A DNA stretch of 45,258 bases from UBA5109 sp038148755 (GCA_038148755.1 JAYQWA010000017.1:1-45258), one strand, 5' to 3'. Positions 1-8,388 are shown, counted from the stretch's first letter. A program made the numbers and translations. Notes: generated by a model from the letters alone, not told the origin.

Positions 1-62
1 TGCGTATGCAGAGCCTGGAAGTTATCGATGGTGACTTCGTATGGCAGGGTGACTTTGATTAA
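1..62 (+). CDS. 3' end of a truncated unknown protein
   Basis: The window opens inside a reading frame that stops with TAA at 60-62. Its last residues read RMQSLEVIDGDFVWQGDFD. No family can be recognised from so short a tail. It lies 54 bases before the next gene, in the same direction, so it is probably the first gene of the same operon of secreted proteins. The only support is an open frame with a plausible acidic/aromatic C-terminus and the fit with the downstream gene. Confidence 0.45.
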   Translation, partial: RMQSLEVIDGDFVWQGDFD

Positions 63-116
63 TATTGCTTCAGCATAAAATAATATATAGCTGCTTCTAT
101 TTTCTTCGGAGGAATA

Positions 117-1007
117 ATGAAAACCACAACATTAGCAAAGTTGGCAGGATGCACTTTGGCCTTACTGCTCAGCTCATTTGTCACAGGACAGGAAATTAAC
201 TTCGCCGGTGACTGGAGTGCAATTTTCCATGAGGACGAACCGGAGCGCCTTCCTGGTCCTCCACTGGTGGAGTGGGCTGGTTTACCTCTGAATGAGGCAG
301 GCAAAATGCGCGGACTTACCTGGGACCCTAATCGTATTTCTGTGGTTACTGAACTACAGTGCCGCGAACATGGCGGGGATTACTCCATGCGTGGTCTGGC
401 ACATATGCGCATTGAGCGGGTAATTGATGAACGCAATCAACAAGCCATTGCCTTTAAAACTCGTATGAATTTCCACAACCAGGAAAGAACCATCTGGCTT
501 GACGGCCGTGCACATCCCCCGGCTGATGCGCCACATACCTGGGCTGGTTTTTCTACTGCCCACTTTGAAAATGGCATGATGGTTGTTAACACAACCCATC
601 AAAAACAAAGCTATACACGTCGTAACGGCATCCCAGCCAGTGCTGACAGAGCATTTACGGAATACTGGTATATTCATGAAAACATTTTGACTGTAGTCAC
701 CGTTGTTGATGATCCTGTTTTTTATACCGAGCCACTGGTAAGAAGTCAGAATTGGGTATTGAACCCAGGTTTGCGTATCACCAGCAATAATTGTGAGTAT
801 GTCCTGGAAACCCCGATTGGTGACGATGGGCAACTCGTTCCCCATTACTTACCAGGCGAAAACCCCTTTGTGACCGAAACGGCAGAAATATACCACCTCC
901 CAATAGAAGGTTTGCAAGGTGGCGCGGAAACCATGTATCCGGAATTCCGTGAGCAGCTTGGCCAACCTCTGGGTGACAGCCGTTTCTGCACCCTCGACTG
1001 CGAATAA
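117..1007 (+). CDS. secreted protein of unknown family (copy 1 of 3)
   Basis: A 296-residue protein with a Sec signal peptide: a lysine near the N-terminus, a hydrophobic stretch at about residues 9-22, and likely cleavage just before QEINFAGDW. The mature part has no enzymatic motif I recognise. It shares an ordered set of motifs with the proteins at 2035-2892 and 21792-22841: PLNEAGK near residue 58, a Cys-containing block (TELQCREHGG), a Tyr-rich block with RRNGIP, and VVDDPVFYTEPL near the end. Several cysteines in the periplasmic part suggest disulfides. The start is well set by GGAGG five bases before the ATG. The gene is followed after 24 bases by an MBL-fold hydrolase and then a paralogue, so the three are probably one transcript. 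Function is unknown; a periplasmic partner or substrate-binding protein for the MBL enzyme is an inference. Confidence 0.8.
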   Translation: MKTTTLAKLAGCTLALLLSSFVTGQEINFAGDWSAIFHEDEPERLPGPPLVEWAGLPLNEAGKMRGLTWDPNRISVVTELQCREHGGDYSMRGLAHMRIERVIDERNQQAIAFKTRMNFHNQERTIWLDGRAHPPADAPHTWAGFSTAHFENGMMVVNTTHQKQSYTRRNGIPASADRAFTEYWYIHENILTVVTVVDDPVFYTEPLVRSQNWVLNPGLRITSNNCEYVLETPIGDDGQLVPHYLPGENPFVTETAEIYHLPIEGLQGGAETMYPEFREQLGQPLGDSRFCTLDCE

Positions 1008-1031
1008 GCATAGAGCTACTGAGGAAACAAC

Positions 1032-2024
1032 ATGAAAAAGTTAAACAATAAAATTAGCCAGCTTCTGCTTGTAGCTGTACTGGCTGTACCGAGCTTTCTG
1101 GCAACACAGGCGGCAGCACAGGATTCAGAGCTGCAGTTACTGCATGTACAGGGAAATGTCTATATGCTTTCCGGTGCAAGTGCAAATATCACGATTCAAA
1201 TTGGCGATCAGGGTATCGTTTTTGTCGACTCTCCAGAGGAGGAAGACGTTCCCGCGATGATGGCGTTAATCCGTGAACACACTAACTTCCCTGTACTTTA
1301 CGTGATCAACACCCATCTGGATGAAGATCATATATCCGGCAATAGCATCTTAAGCAGACAGGGCGATAGAATTAATTCCAACATTGTCAGCTTTGGCCCA
1401 CCTGGAGCCCCTCAAGCCACAGCAATAGCTGGAGGTACCGGGGGAGTATCATTGCTTGGCCATGAAAACGTCCTAAACCGCTTTTATCTCACCGAACACG
1501 ATATTGAGCAACTGGAACTAACCTCGACTTATTACACTGACAGTAAAGACATCTACTTGAATGGAGAAGGTGTTTTTATTTATCACGTAGCCAATGCACA
1601 TACCGATGGTGACAGTATTGTTTATTTTCGCCGTTCTGATGTCATCAGTGCCGGCGATATATTTACTCCTGGCCGTTATCCTGAGATTGATGTTGAACGT
1701 GGTGGCAGCGTGCAGGGCTTAATTGAGGGCCTTAACTACCTGCTGGAATTGATAGTTCCAGGACCTGAGGAGCAAGGAGGCACTTATGTCATTCCAGGAC
1801 ATGGCCGAATCAGTGATGAAATTGATGTCGTTGAATTCCGCAATATGGTTTATATCGTTATGGAAAGAATCGAAGCATTAATTGAAGATGGCGCAAACCT
1901 GAGTGAAGTCATCGCTGCCCGTCCAACACTGGATTATGATACTGAATATGGCGGCTATCGCGGGGGGCCGACTTCCGAAGAATTCATCACGGCTATTTAC
2001 ACCAGCCTGACTGAAGAGGATTAA
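1032..2024 (+). CDS. secreted MBL-fold metallohydrolase with variant HxDxDH motif
   Basis: A 330-residue metallo-beta-lactamase-fold hydrolase exported by a Sec signal peptide (basic start, hydrophobic residues 10-22, cleavage near AAAQ). The metal-binding motif around residues 95-100 reads H-L-D-E-D-H, so the second histidine of the usual HxHxDH is Asp97. The other ligands fit the fold: His190 in AHTDGDS, Asp208 in SAGDIF, and His257 in IPGHGR. The sequence around it (NTHLDEDHISGN) resembles the periplasmic class related to hydroxyacylglutathione hydrolase and B3-type enzymes. The substrate cannot be deduced. The gene sits between two paralogous secreted proteins, 24 bases after one and 10 bases before the other, and has a good GAGGA ribosome site. 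The Asp substitution could change the metal used or reduce hydrolase activity. Confidence 0.88.
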   Translation: MKKLNNKISQLLLVAVLAVPSFLATQAAAQDSELQLLHVQGNVYMLSGASANITIQIGDQGIVFVDSPEEEDVPAMMALIREHTNFPVLYVINTHLDEDHISGNSILSRQGDRINSNIVSFGPPGAPQATAIAGGTGGVSLLGHENVLNRFYLTEHDIEQLELTSTYYTDSKDIYLNGEGVFIYHVANAHTDGDSIVYFRRSDVISAGDIFTPGRYPEIDVERGGSVQGLIEGLNYLLELIVPGPEEQGGTYVIPGHGRISDEIDVVEFRNMVYIVMERIEALIEDGANLSEVIAARPTLDYDTEYGGYRGGPTSEEFITAIYTSLTEED

Positions 2025-2034
2025 GGAAATAACT

Positions 2035-2892
2035 ATGAAAATGATCTTTAAAACAGTTCTAACTATTTCACTATTAAGTAGCGCTACTGTTCTTTATGCA
2101 CAACAGGAAGAAGCTGAGCGAGCATCATCAATTGGCGATTTAAATGCCGAACTCGGAATAGAATTTGCTGAAATGGCTCAAGGAAATGGCCGCGCAGTTA
2201 CACCCGTCGATTTAACTGGCACCTGGGTCAGCATCGTTAATGAAGACTGGCGCTTTCGTATGGTGACACCTCAGATTGGTGATTTCGCGAATATTCCTGA
2301 GAACGAGGCAGCCCGCGAATTCGCTATGGAATGGCGCCCTGAAGTGGACGTGGGTAATGAATGCCGCGCCTATGGCGCACCAGCCATTATGCATGAACCC
2401 GGCAGAATCAAAATCTCCTGGGAGGATGACCTGACATTAAAACTGGAATTCGATGCCGGGCATCAGGTTCGTTATTTGCATTTTAACCCTAATGCGCAAG
2501 CAGGACAGCCAAGCCGCCAGGGACATTCTCTTGCCAGGTGGGAAAGACCCCGTGGCCAGCAAATATCACCTGTGATAGCGAATACTGTTCCTATCGGGCA
2601 GCAATTTCCTCGTACTGAAGGTGTTAGTAATGCCCTGCAAGTTTTTACCGATAATATCGTTTCTGGCTATCTGCGTAAGAACGGTATTCCCCACAGTGAC
2701 CAGGTTGAGGTACGTGAATATTTTGACTTGATTACTATTCCGGACGGATCGGAATGGCTAATTGTCAACATTGTTGTCGAGGACCCTGTCTATCTGGAAG
2801 CTCCCTGGATTACCAGCATGAACTTCAAAAAAGAGTCTGATGACTCCAAATGGAACCCGCAGGATTGTTTTGTGACCAACCCTGGTTGGTAA
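2035..2892 (+). CDS. secreted protein of unknown family (copy 2 of 3)
   Basis: A 285-residue protein with a Sec signal peptide ending near LYAQQ. It is a divergent paralogue of the protein at 117-1007. Shared blocks include LRKNGIPHSDQVEVREYF (compare TRRNGIPASADRAFTEYW) and VEDPVYLEAPWITSMNF (compare VDDPVFYTEPLVRSQNW), followed by a conserved Cys near the C-terminus. It starts 10 bases after the MBL-fold gene, behind AGGAA, and is the last gene before a strong terminator. The context suggests a periplasmic system made of an enzyme and two related accessory proteins, but no biochemical role can be assigned from sequence. Confidence 0.8.
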   Translation: MKMIFKTVLTISLLSSATVLYAQQEEAERASSIGDLNAELGIEFAEMAQGNGRAVTPVDLTGTWVSIVNEDWRFRMVTPQIGDFANIPENEAAREFAMEWRPEVDVGNECRAYGAPAIMHEPGRIKISWEDDLTLKLEFDAGHQVRYLHFNPNAQAGQPSRQGHSLARWERPRGQQISPVIANTVPIGQQFPRTEGVSNALQVFTDNIVSGYLRKNGIPHSDQVEVREYFDLITIPDGSEWLIVNIVVEDPVYLEAPWITSMNFKKESDDSKWNPQDCFVTNPGW

Positions 2893-2920
2893 TTCCAAAC
2901 AAGTTTTGCGGCTTGAAAAA

Positions 2921-2956
2921 AAAGGCTTCCCGATAATATCTGGAAGCCTTTTTTTT
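2921..2956. terminator. bidirectional rho-independent terminator
   Basis: A perfect stem, AAAGGCTTCC (2921-2930) with GGAAGCCTTT (2942-2951), has an 11-base loop. A run of A lies on the left and a run of T on the right, so it has a U-tract in both directions. It sits between convergent genes, with stops at 2892 (plus) and 2973 (minus), and should end both the secreted-protein operon and the hom-thrC transcript. Confidence 0.92.
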
Positions 2957-2972
2957 GCCTAAAAATTAAGCC

Positions 2973-4361
2973 TTATAAACTTTGTTTTATATAAGACTCA
3001 ATTTCAGTTAACTCATTTGGCAACACAACATAACGCTCTTCACGCTCAAATAAATCATTCAGATGCTCTGGTAAACCTGGCGTCTGCAGACCAGCTTTTT
3101 CAATGGCTTCTGAAAATTTGGCCGGATGTGCGGTGGCCAGGGCTATCATTGGCAGTGAAGTATCTTTATTGCAAAGCTGAGCAGCTTTAACGCCGATGGC
3201 CGTATGTGGGTCAAGCAAATAATCATGCTTGGTACACACTGCTTTAATCACGGCACAGGTTGTTTCGTCATCAACACTGGCAGAATCAAAATAAGCTTTT
3301 GCGAATTCCCACTCTGCATCCGTAACCTGATTGATATTGCTGCTTAGCCCGGTCACAAACTTACTGACTTTATCAGTATCACCCTTGAACATATCAAAGA
3401 TAAAACGTTCAAAATTGCTTGAAACCATAATATCCATACTGGGTGACAGGCTGGCTTCCAGACCGGTCAAGTTGTACTGATTCTGGCTGATAAAACGATG
3501 CAGAATATCGTTTTTATTAGTAGCAATGATTAATTGTTTAATGGGCAGACCCATTCTTTTTGCCAGATAGCCGGCGTAAATATCACCAAAATTACCAGTT
3601 GGAACTGAAAAGGAAACCGCTTCCTTAGTGTCTATAAATTTTAAAGCCGCATAAAAATAGTAAACAATCTGCGCCATAATTCTCGCCCAGTTGATGGAGT
3701 TTACCGCGACCAGGTGATAACCCTCAGGTAAAAAACTCTGATCAGCAAAGGCCCGTTTAACCAGCTGCTGGCAGTCATCAAAATTACCTGAAATGGCAAT
3801 GTTATGAACATTATCTCCTGACACCGTTGTCATCTGTTTGCGCTGAACTTCAGACACCCGGTTATGCGGATGCAGAATGAAAATATCGACAAATTCAGAA
3901 TGCTTGCAGCCTTCCAGGGCAGCAGAACCGGTATCGCCTGAAGTTGCGCCCAGTATAGCCACGTGCTGCTGACGTTTTTGTAAAAAATAATCCAGCAAAC
4001 GGCCAAGTAATTGCAGGGCGAAATCTTTAAAGGCCAGCGTCGATCCGTGAAATAATTCCAGTACCCATTCGTTATTGTTCAGTTCATGCAAAGGAGCAAC
4101 ATCAGGATGACTGAATTCAGCATAGGTCTCCGTAAGCATCTGCTTCAAAACATCATCTTCAACTGCGCCATCAACATACAGACGAATAATCTCGTAAGCC
4201 AGATCAGCATAGTTCAGATTTTTCCAGCTTAATATCTGCTCACGACTAAGCTGTGGCACTGTTTCCGGAATAAACAGGCCGCCATCAGGTGCCAGTCCTG
4301 TCAACACGACTTCTTCAAAGCTGTGTGGCTGGCATTGTCCCCGCGAACTTATATATTTCAT
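2973..4361 (-). CDS. thrC: threonine synthase
   Basis: A 462-residue PLP enzyme that converts O-phosphohomoserine to threonine, the last step of threonine synthesis in the cytosol. The N-terminus (MKYISSRG) and the length are those of the longer threonine synthase class found in many proteobacteria. The PLP lysine is Lys112 in HGSTLAFKDFALQ. GATSGDTGSAAL is the phosphate-binding segment, and SVPTGNFGDIYAGY is another family signature. It lies 30 bases downstream of hom in the same direction, so the two form the usual hom-thrC operon, which ends at the terminator at 2921-2956. No lesion or odd residue was seen. Confidence 0.96.
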   Translation of the reverse strand: MKYISSRGQCQPHSFEEVVLTGLAPDGGLFIPETVPQLSREQILSWKNLNYADLAYEIIRLYVDGAVEDDVLKQMLTETYAEFSHPDVAPLHELNNNEWVLELFHGSTLAFKDFALQLLGRLLDYFLQKRQQHVAILGATSGDTGSAALEGCKHSEFVDIFILHPHNRVSEVQRKQMTTVSGDNVHNIAISGNFDDCQQLVKRAFADQSFLPEGYHLVAVNSINWARIMAQIVYYFYAALKFIDTKEAVSFSVPTGNFGDIYAGYLAKRMGLPIKQLIIATNKNDILHRFISQNQYNLTGLEASLSPSMDIMVSSNFERFIFDMFKGDTDKVSKFVTGLSSNINQVTDAEWEFAKAYFDSASVDDETTCAVIKAVCTKHDYLLDPHTAIGVKAAQLCNKDTSLPMIALATAHPAKFSEAIEKAGLQTPGLPEHLNDLFEREERYVVLPNELTEIESYIKQSL

Positions 4362-4391
4362 ATTGTTTTTACCAGTGTTTATTCACTGAAC

Positions 4392-5705
4392 TTATTCACT
4401 AAATTCGGCTACCCGAATACGCACTATTTTTGCCGTTACTGCATCAAGCGCTTCCAATTCAGCAATTGCCTTATTCATGACTGCTTCCTGTATTTCATGT
4501 GTCATTATAATGACAGGAATTGCATTGTGATCCTTGCCGGATTTATCAGGATCTTTTTGAATCATGGCATCGATATTAATTTCATTATGACCCAAAATTT
4601 CCGTAATATCCGCTATCACACCAACCTTATCCTGCACTGAAATTCGCAGATAATACGAACAGATAATTTCTTCAATGGGCAAGATGCGGGTATCACTGAG
4701 CGCTTCTGACTGAAATGCCAAAGCAGGGACCTGTTCCCCTTTATTTTCGAGCCGTCTTGCAATATCAATCACATCAGCAACAACAGCAGAAGCAGTGGGC
4801 TTGGCTCCCGCTCCCGCCCCATAGTAAAGTGTCTGACCAAGGGCATCACCATGTATTAACACCGCATTCATCACGCCATCGACTTTCGCAATTAACTCTT
4901 CTTTAGCAATTAGTGTGGGGTGGACACGTAAATCAATCCCCTGTTCAGAGTAACTGCTGATTCCCAGATGCTTGATGCGGTAACCTAGTTCATCGGCATA
5001 CTCCAGATCTTCAGGGGTAATTTGGCTGATGCCTTCTGTATAGGCTTTTTCCAAATGTAAGGGCGTACCAAAGGCCAAAGCTGAAAGAATGGTAAGTTTA
5101 TGCGCGGCATCAATTCCCTCAACATCATAGGTGGGATCAGCTTCTGCATAACCCAGATCCTGTGCTTCTTTTAATACCTCTGCAAATGGCCTGGATCTGG
5201 ATTGCATCTCAGTCAGAATATAGTTACCAGTCCCATTGATAATACCCGCCAGCCAATCAATTCTGTTTGCAGCGAGCCCCTCCCTGATGACTTTGATAAT
5301 CGGGATACCACCGGCAACCGCTGCTTCATAAGCGACAATGACATTATTGTCTCGGGCTACCTTGAATATTTCATTGCCATAAGTAGCAATCAGAGCCTTA
5401 TTGGCAGTAGCCACATGTTTACCGTTGGCAATGGCTTCAAGAACCAACTCATAGGCAAATTCAGTACCGCCGATTAGTTCCAGTAAAATATCCACTTCAG
5501 GATTTCTGGCGAGTGCCATCGCATCATTAGTGACTTCGGCATCACCCACATCCTGGCCATCTTTGATAGACCTGACTGCTACATGAGAGACACGTAAAAG
5601 CCTTCCCAGGCGACGGGATATTTCCTCCTGGTTACTTTTAAGCACACCATAACTACCATAACCAACGGTGCCCAAGCCACAAATACCAATATTGATTGGT
5701 TGCAA
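4392..5705 (-). CDS. hom: homoserine dehydrogenase with ACT domain
   Basis: A 437-residue NAD(P)-dependent homoserine dehydrogenase, which reduces aspartate semialdehyde to homoserine, the branch point for threonine and methionine. The Rossmann motif GICGLGTVGYGSYGVL is at residues 7-22, and GIINGTGNYILTEM and AEADPTYDVEGIDAAHK mark the catalytic domain. The last 90 or so residues (LRISVQDKVGVIADITEIL) are an ACT regulatory domain, the usual place for threonine feedback. It is a separate enzyme, not fused to aspartokinase. The start is TTG, chosen because it sits just after CAGGAGATTAGC, a strong ribosome site, and places the Rossmann motif at the normal distance; no in-frame ATG is suitable. 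Upstream is a DsbC-like gene, downstream thrC. Confidence 0.95.
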   Translation of the reverse strand: MQPINIGICGLGTVGYGSYGVLKSNQEEISRRLGRLLRVSHVAVRSIKDGQDVGDAEVTNDAMALARNPEVDILLELIGGTEFAYELVLEAIANGKHVATANKALIATYGNEIFKVARDNNVIVAYEAAVAGGIPIIKVIREGLAANRIDWLAGIINGTGNYILTEMQSRSRPFAEVLKEAQDLGYAEADPTYDVEGIDAAHKLTILSALAFGTPLHLEKAYTEGISQITPEDLEYADELGYRIKHLGISSYSEQGIDLRVHPTLIAKEELIAKVDGVMNAVLIHGDALGQTLYYGAGAGAKPTASAVVADVIDIARRLENKGEQVPALAFQSEALSDTRILPIEEIICSYYLRISVQDKVGVIADITEILGHNEINIDAMIQKDPDKSGKDHNAIPVIIMTHEIQEAVMNKAIAELEALDAVTAKIVRIRVAEFSE

Positions 5706-5744
5706 GCTAATCTCCTGGAACTTTAATAGACTAAATAGAAAGGT

Positions 5745-6545
5745 TTATTCGTTTTCGAATAAGAAGGCCGCCAGATCATCAGCAGGCACATAACCCGGCA
5801 CCATGGATCCATCTTCGAATACTAGGGTCGGCGTACCCGTCACTCCAACTACTCTGCCCAATTGATACTGTTCAGCAACAGGGTTGGCACATTCAGTCAA
5901 AGGAATAGCGGCACCTCGCGATACCGTCGTGAAAATTAAATTACGATTTTCAGCACACCAGGTAGAAACCATCTTGGGATAAGTGACTTCATCCAAGCCG
6001 CTGCGTGGAAATGCCAGATAGCGGATAGTGATGCCATAGTCATTTAACTGCTCTATTTCACTATGCAGTCGCTGACAATAGGGGCAATCAACGTCAGTAA
6101 ACACTGTCAGTGTTACCTTGCTTTCACCTTGTGAGGGATAAATGATCATATCAGCTTCATCAACAGCCGATATCAGGTCACGTCGTATTTCGTTACGACG
6201 TCCTTCACCCAGATTAACCAGACCATCTGTTGTAGCCTGATATAAATCACTGGGCAGAAAATATTGTGCATCAGCACTGGCAAAAATGGCCTGGCCATTT
6301 TGTATTCTGACTTCGTATAGACCTTCAATCGGGCTTGGCACTATGGACTGAATATCTATTGCGGGTTGCGTCTCCAGCAATACTGAACGAATTGCAGCAA
6401 CCTCGGGGGTGTCATCAATTTGACTGCTGGATAAACCCTGAGCCAGAGTTGTTTCTGAAAGCAGCAATGAAAATAACAAAAAAACTGCTACAGTTTTAAT
6501 TTTACTGCTTTCAGCAAACAATAATTTGAGAAAATTTACCGACAT
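5745..6545 (-). CDS. dsbC: DsbC-type thiol:disulfide interchange protein
   Basis: A 266-residue periplasmic protein-disulfide isomerase of the DsbC/DsbG family, which reshuffles wrong disulfides in exported proteins. A Sec signal peptide (MSVNFLKLLFAE..., hydrophobic AVFLLFSLLLSETTLAQ) is followed by an N-terminal dimerisation domain of about 60 residues and a thioredoxin fold. The active site is DVDCPYCQRLH (CPYC, where E. coli DsbC has CGYC), and the cis-proline loop is GTPTLVFEDG. The frame is open further upstream, to 6692, but that would overlap rplS and put an unlikely 49-residue extension before the signal peptide, so I chose the ATG at 6543-6545. The order dsbC-hom-thrC is conserved in gammaproteobacteria such as Pseudomonas, where xerD usually precedes dsbC; no xerD is present here. 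Confidence 0.92.
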   Translation of the reverse strand: MSVNFLKLLFAESSKIKTVAVFLLFSLLLSETTLAQGLSSSQIDDTPEVAAIRSVLLETQPAIDIQSIVPSPIEGLYEVRIQNGQAIFASADAQYFLPSDLYQATTDGLVNLGEGRRNEIRRDLISAVDEADMIIYPSQGESKVTLTVFTDVDCPYCQRLHSEIEQLNDYGITIRYLAFPRSGLDEVTYPKMVSTWCAENRNLIFTTVSRGAAIPLTECANPVAEQYQLGRVVGVTGTPTLVFEDGSMVPGYVPADDLAAFLFENE

Positions 6546-6625
6546 GTGCGCCCCTTGTTCAGTTGCTCTGTGGAGTCCAGACCCCATATTCAAGGCATTG
6601 TAACAAGCCCTAAAGCACCAAAGCA

Positions 6626-6650
6626 AAAGCGCTAAAGACCTAAGCGCTTT
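6626..6650 (-). terminator. terminator overlapping the rplS stop
   Basis: An 8-bp inverted repeat pairs AAAGCGCT (6626-6633) with AGCGCTTT (6643-6650), with a 9-base loop. Read on the minus strand it overlaps the rplS stop codon and is followed by TTGCTTTGG, a weak T tract. It probably ends the rpsP-rimM-trmD-rplS transcript and separates it from dsbC-hom-thrC. Confidence 0.62.
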
Positions 6651-7017
6651 GCTCTGCTTTTTTATCCAGTTTTTCAGAAATACGTGCTGCACGGCCAGTC
6701 AAATCTCTTAGATAGTAGAGTTTGGCCTGACGAACATCGCCACGACGTTTTACTTTAATGCTTTCTATCAATGGGCTATGGCTCTGGAAAGTTCTTTCCA
6801 CACCAACACCATGAGACATTTTGCGTACAGTGAAAGCTGAATTCAGTCCGCGGTTACGTTTACCGATAACAACACCTTCAAATGCCTGCAAACGTTCACG
6901 GTCACCTTCGTTGATACGCACCTGCACAACAATCAAATCACCGGGACTAAACTCAGGGATATCAGTCTTTAACTGATCCTGTTCAACTTTTTGAATAATA
7001 GCGTTCTTGGCACTCAT
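6640..7017 (-). CDS. rplS: 50S ribosomal protein L19
   Basis: A 125-residue L19 protein, located at the 30S-50S interface of the large ribosomal subunit. Family signatures are seen throughout: PEFSPGDLIVVQVRINEGDRERLQAFEGVVIGKR, the GLNSAFTVRKMSHGVGVERTF block, and YYLRDLTGRAARI near the end. The length is normal. It is the last gene of the classical rpsP-rimM-trmD-rplS operon, 37 bases after trmD. A likely terminator overlaps its stop codon. Confidence 0.97.
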   Translation of the reverse strand: MSAKNAIIQKVEQDQLKTDIPEFSPGDLIVVQVRINEGDRERLQAFEGVVIGKRNRGLNSAFTVRKMSHGVGVERTFQSHSPLIESIKVKRRGDVRQAKLYYLRDLTGRAARISEKLDKKAEQSA

Positions 7018-7054
7018 TTTCTCTTACTCCAGTTTACTTATTCGGCATCGCGTT

Positions 7055-7813
7055 TTAGCTATCCGGGCTTTTTTGTTCCTTGATGAACTCTTCCAACAAC
7101 TCTTTCTGTTCATCATCCAGTTTATGTTCTTGCAACAAGTCAGGACGTCTCAACCAGGTTCTGCCCAGACTTTGTTTTAACCGCCAACGTGCTATCGCGG
7201 CATGGTCACCACTCAGCAGAACTTCCGGAACCTTATACCCGGCAAATTCTTCTGGCCGGGTATAGTGCGGATAATCCAAAAGCCCTGTAGCAAAAGAATC
7301 CTCAGCTGCGGAGTCTGCATGACCAAGCGCATCAGGTTGTAGCCTGATTATGGCGTCCATCAACACCATCGCCGCTAACTCTCCCCCGCTGATAACATAG
7401 TCACCCAACGAGAATTCTTCATCTACCCGGGCCTGTATGACCCTGTCATCTATTCCTTCATAACGACCGCAAAGCAAAATCAAACTATGCTCTTTTGCCA
7501 GTCGAACAATATCTTTCTGTTCAAGCCTCTTACCCTGCGGACTTAAACACAATACTGTAGGTTTTTTGTCACCTTCAGTTAACTCGACTTTTGCAGCATC
7601 TATAGCAGCAACAACTGGCTCGGTCTTCATCAACATACCGGGACCACCGCCATACGGCCTGTCATCTACGTTACGGTGCTTGTCCTTGGTAAAATCCCGT
7701 GGATTCCAGCACTGCATGTGCATGATTCCCTGTTTCACCGCTCTGCCACTAACTCCATACTCAGTCAGCGCAGTAAACATTTCGGGGAATAAAGTGACTA
7801 TGGCTATATTCAT
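7055..7813 (-). CDS. trmD: tRNA (guanine37-N1)-methyltransferase
   Basis: A 252-residue SPOUT-class enzyme that methylates G37 next to the anticodon of tRNAs reading codons such as Leu (CUN), Pro (CCN) and Arg (CGG), using S-adenosylmethionine and preventing +1 frameshifting. Characteristic blocks are YGGGPGML, CLSPQGKRL, LLCGRYEGIDDRV and SLGDYVISGGELAAM, the last forming the trefoil-knot SAM site. The reading frame could begin at a TTG five codons earlier. The ATG at 7811-7813 gives the family's usual start (MNIAIVTLFPEMF) and has AAAGGGAA just upstream, so it is preferred. It lies between rimM and rplS in the standard ribosomal operon. Confidence 0.97.
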   Translation of the reverse strand: MNIAIVTLFPEMFTALTEYGVSGRAVKQGIMHMQCWNPRDFTKDKHRNVDDRPYGGGPGMLMKTEPVVAAIDAAKVELTEGDKKPTVLCLSPQGKRLEQKDIVRLAKEHSLILLCGRYEGIDDRVIQARVDEEFSLGDYVISGGELAAMVLMDAIIRLQPDALGHADSAAEDSFATGLLDYPHYTRPEEFAGYKVPEVLLSGDHAAIARWRLKQSLGRTWLRRPDLLQEHKLDDEQKELLEEFIKEQKSPDS

Positions 7814-7854
7814 CACGTTCCCTTTCAATGTCTTAGCATGATGTCTTACATGCT

Positions 7855-8388
7855 TTAATAATCCTTTTCCCAGTTAACTTTTATCACCTGCAAGCCCAAA
7901 TCAATATTATTGATAACCTGGCCTGGCAAATAAGGAATCAATCTCTCTTCCTTATCAACGCTACTTTCGTCACCTCTGACAACAAGGACATCATTTGCGC
8001 CGGTTTCAAGCAGATGATCCACAACTCCCAGATCATCCCCGTACATTGTCCTTACTCGCATTCCCTGTAGCTGATGCCAGTAGTATTCATCTGCATTCAG
8101 CTTCGGTAACAGATCTTTACTGATGTAAAGGTCTTTACCCGTAAATTCCTGGGCTCGCTCTCTGTCATCGCAACCCTTGATATGCGCAACAAAACCTTTT
8201 CCCTGACTTTTGCTCTGATCCAGCTCCAGTTCTACCAGCGCCCCGCCCTGAGGAGTCAAAAACAACTGGTAATCAAGGATATTCTCTTTCGGGCTGGCAA
8301 ATGAATTCAGCTTTACCCAACCTTTGATTCCGTAAGCAGCGCCGATACGAGCAATCAGAATATGATCAGCAAACTGCCGTTCTGCCAT
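7855..8388 (-). CDS. rimM: 16S rRNA processing protein RimM
   Basis: A 177-residue assembly factor for the 30S head that binds ribosomal protein S19 and helps mature 16S rRNA. The N-terminal beta-barrel domain begins IARIGAAYGIKGWVKLNSFA. The C-terminal PRC-barrel domain includes EYYWHQLQGMRVRT, ETGANDVLVVRG and ERLIPYLPGQVINNID. It starts directly after the rpsP stop and precedes trmD by about 40 bases, the normal operon order. Nothing unusual was seen. Confidence 0.96.
   Translation of the reverse strand: MAERQFADHILIARIGAAYGIKGWVKLNSFASPKENILDYQLFLTPQGGALVELELDQSKSQGKGFVAHIKGCDDRERAQEFTGKDLYISKDLLPKLNADEYYWHQLQGMRVRTMYGDDLGVVDHLLETGANDVLVVRGDESSVDKEERLIPYLPGQVINNIDLGLQVIKVNWEKDY

Noticed and set aside
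117..188. Lipobox (LAGC) in the first secreted protein
   Set aside because: The cysteine comes before, not after, the hydrophobic segment, so an ordinary Sec signal peptide fits better.
6546..6692. A 49-residue N-terminal extension of the DsbC-like protein
   Set aside because: It would overlap rplS and bury the signal peptide; the internal ATG at 6545 gives a normal export signal.
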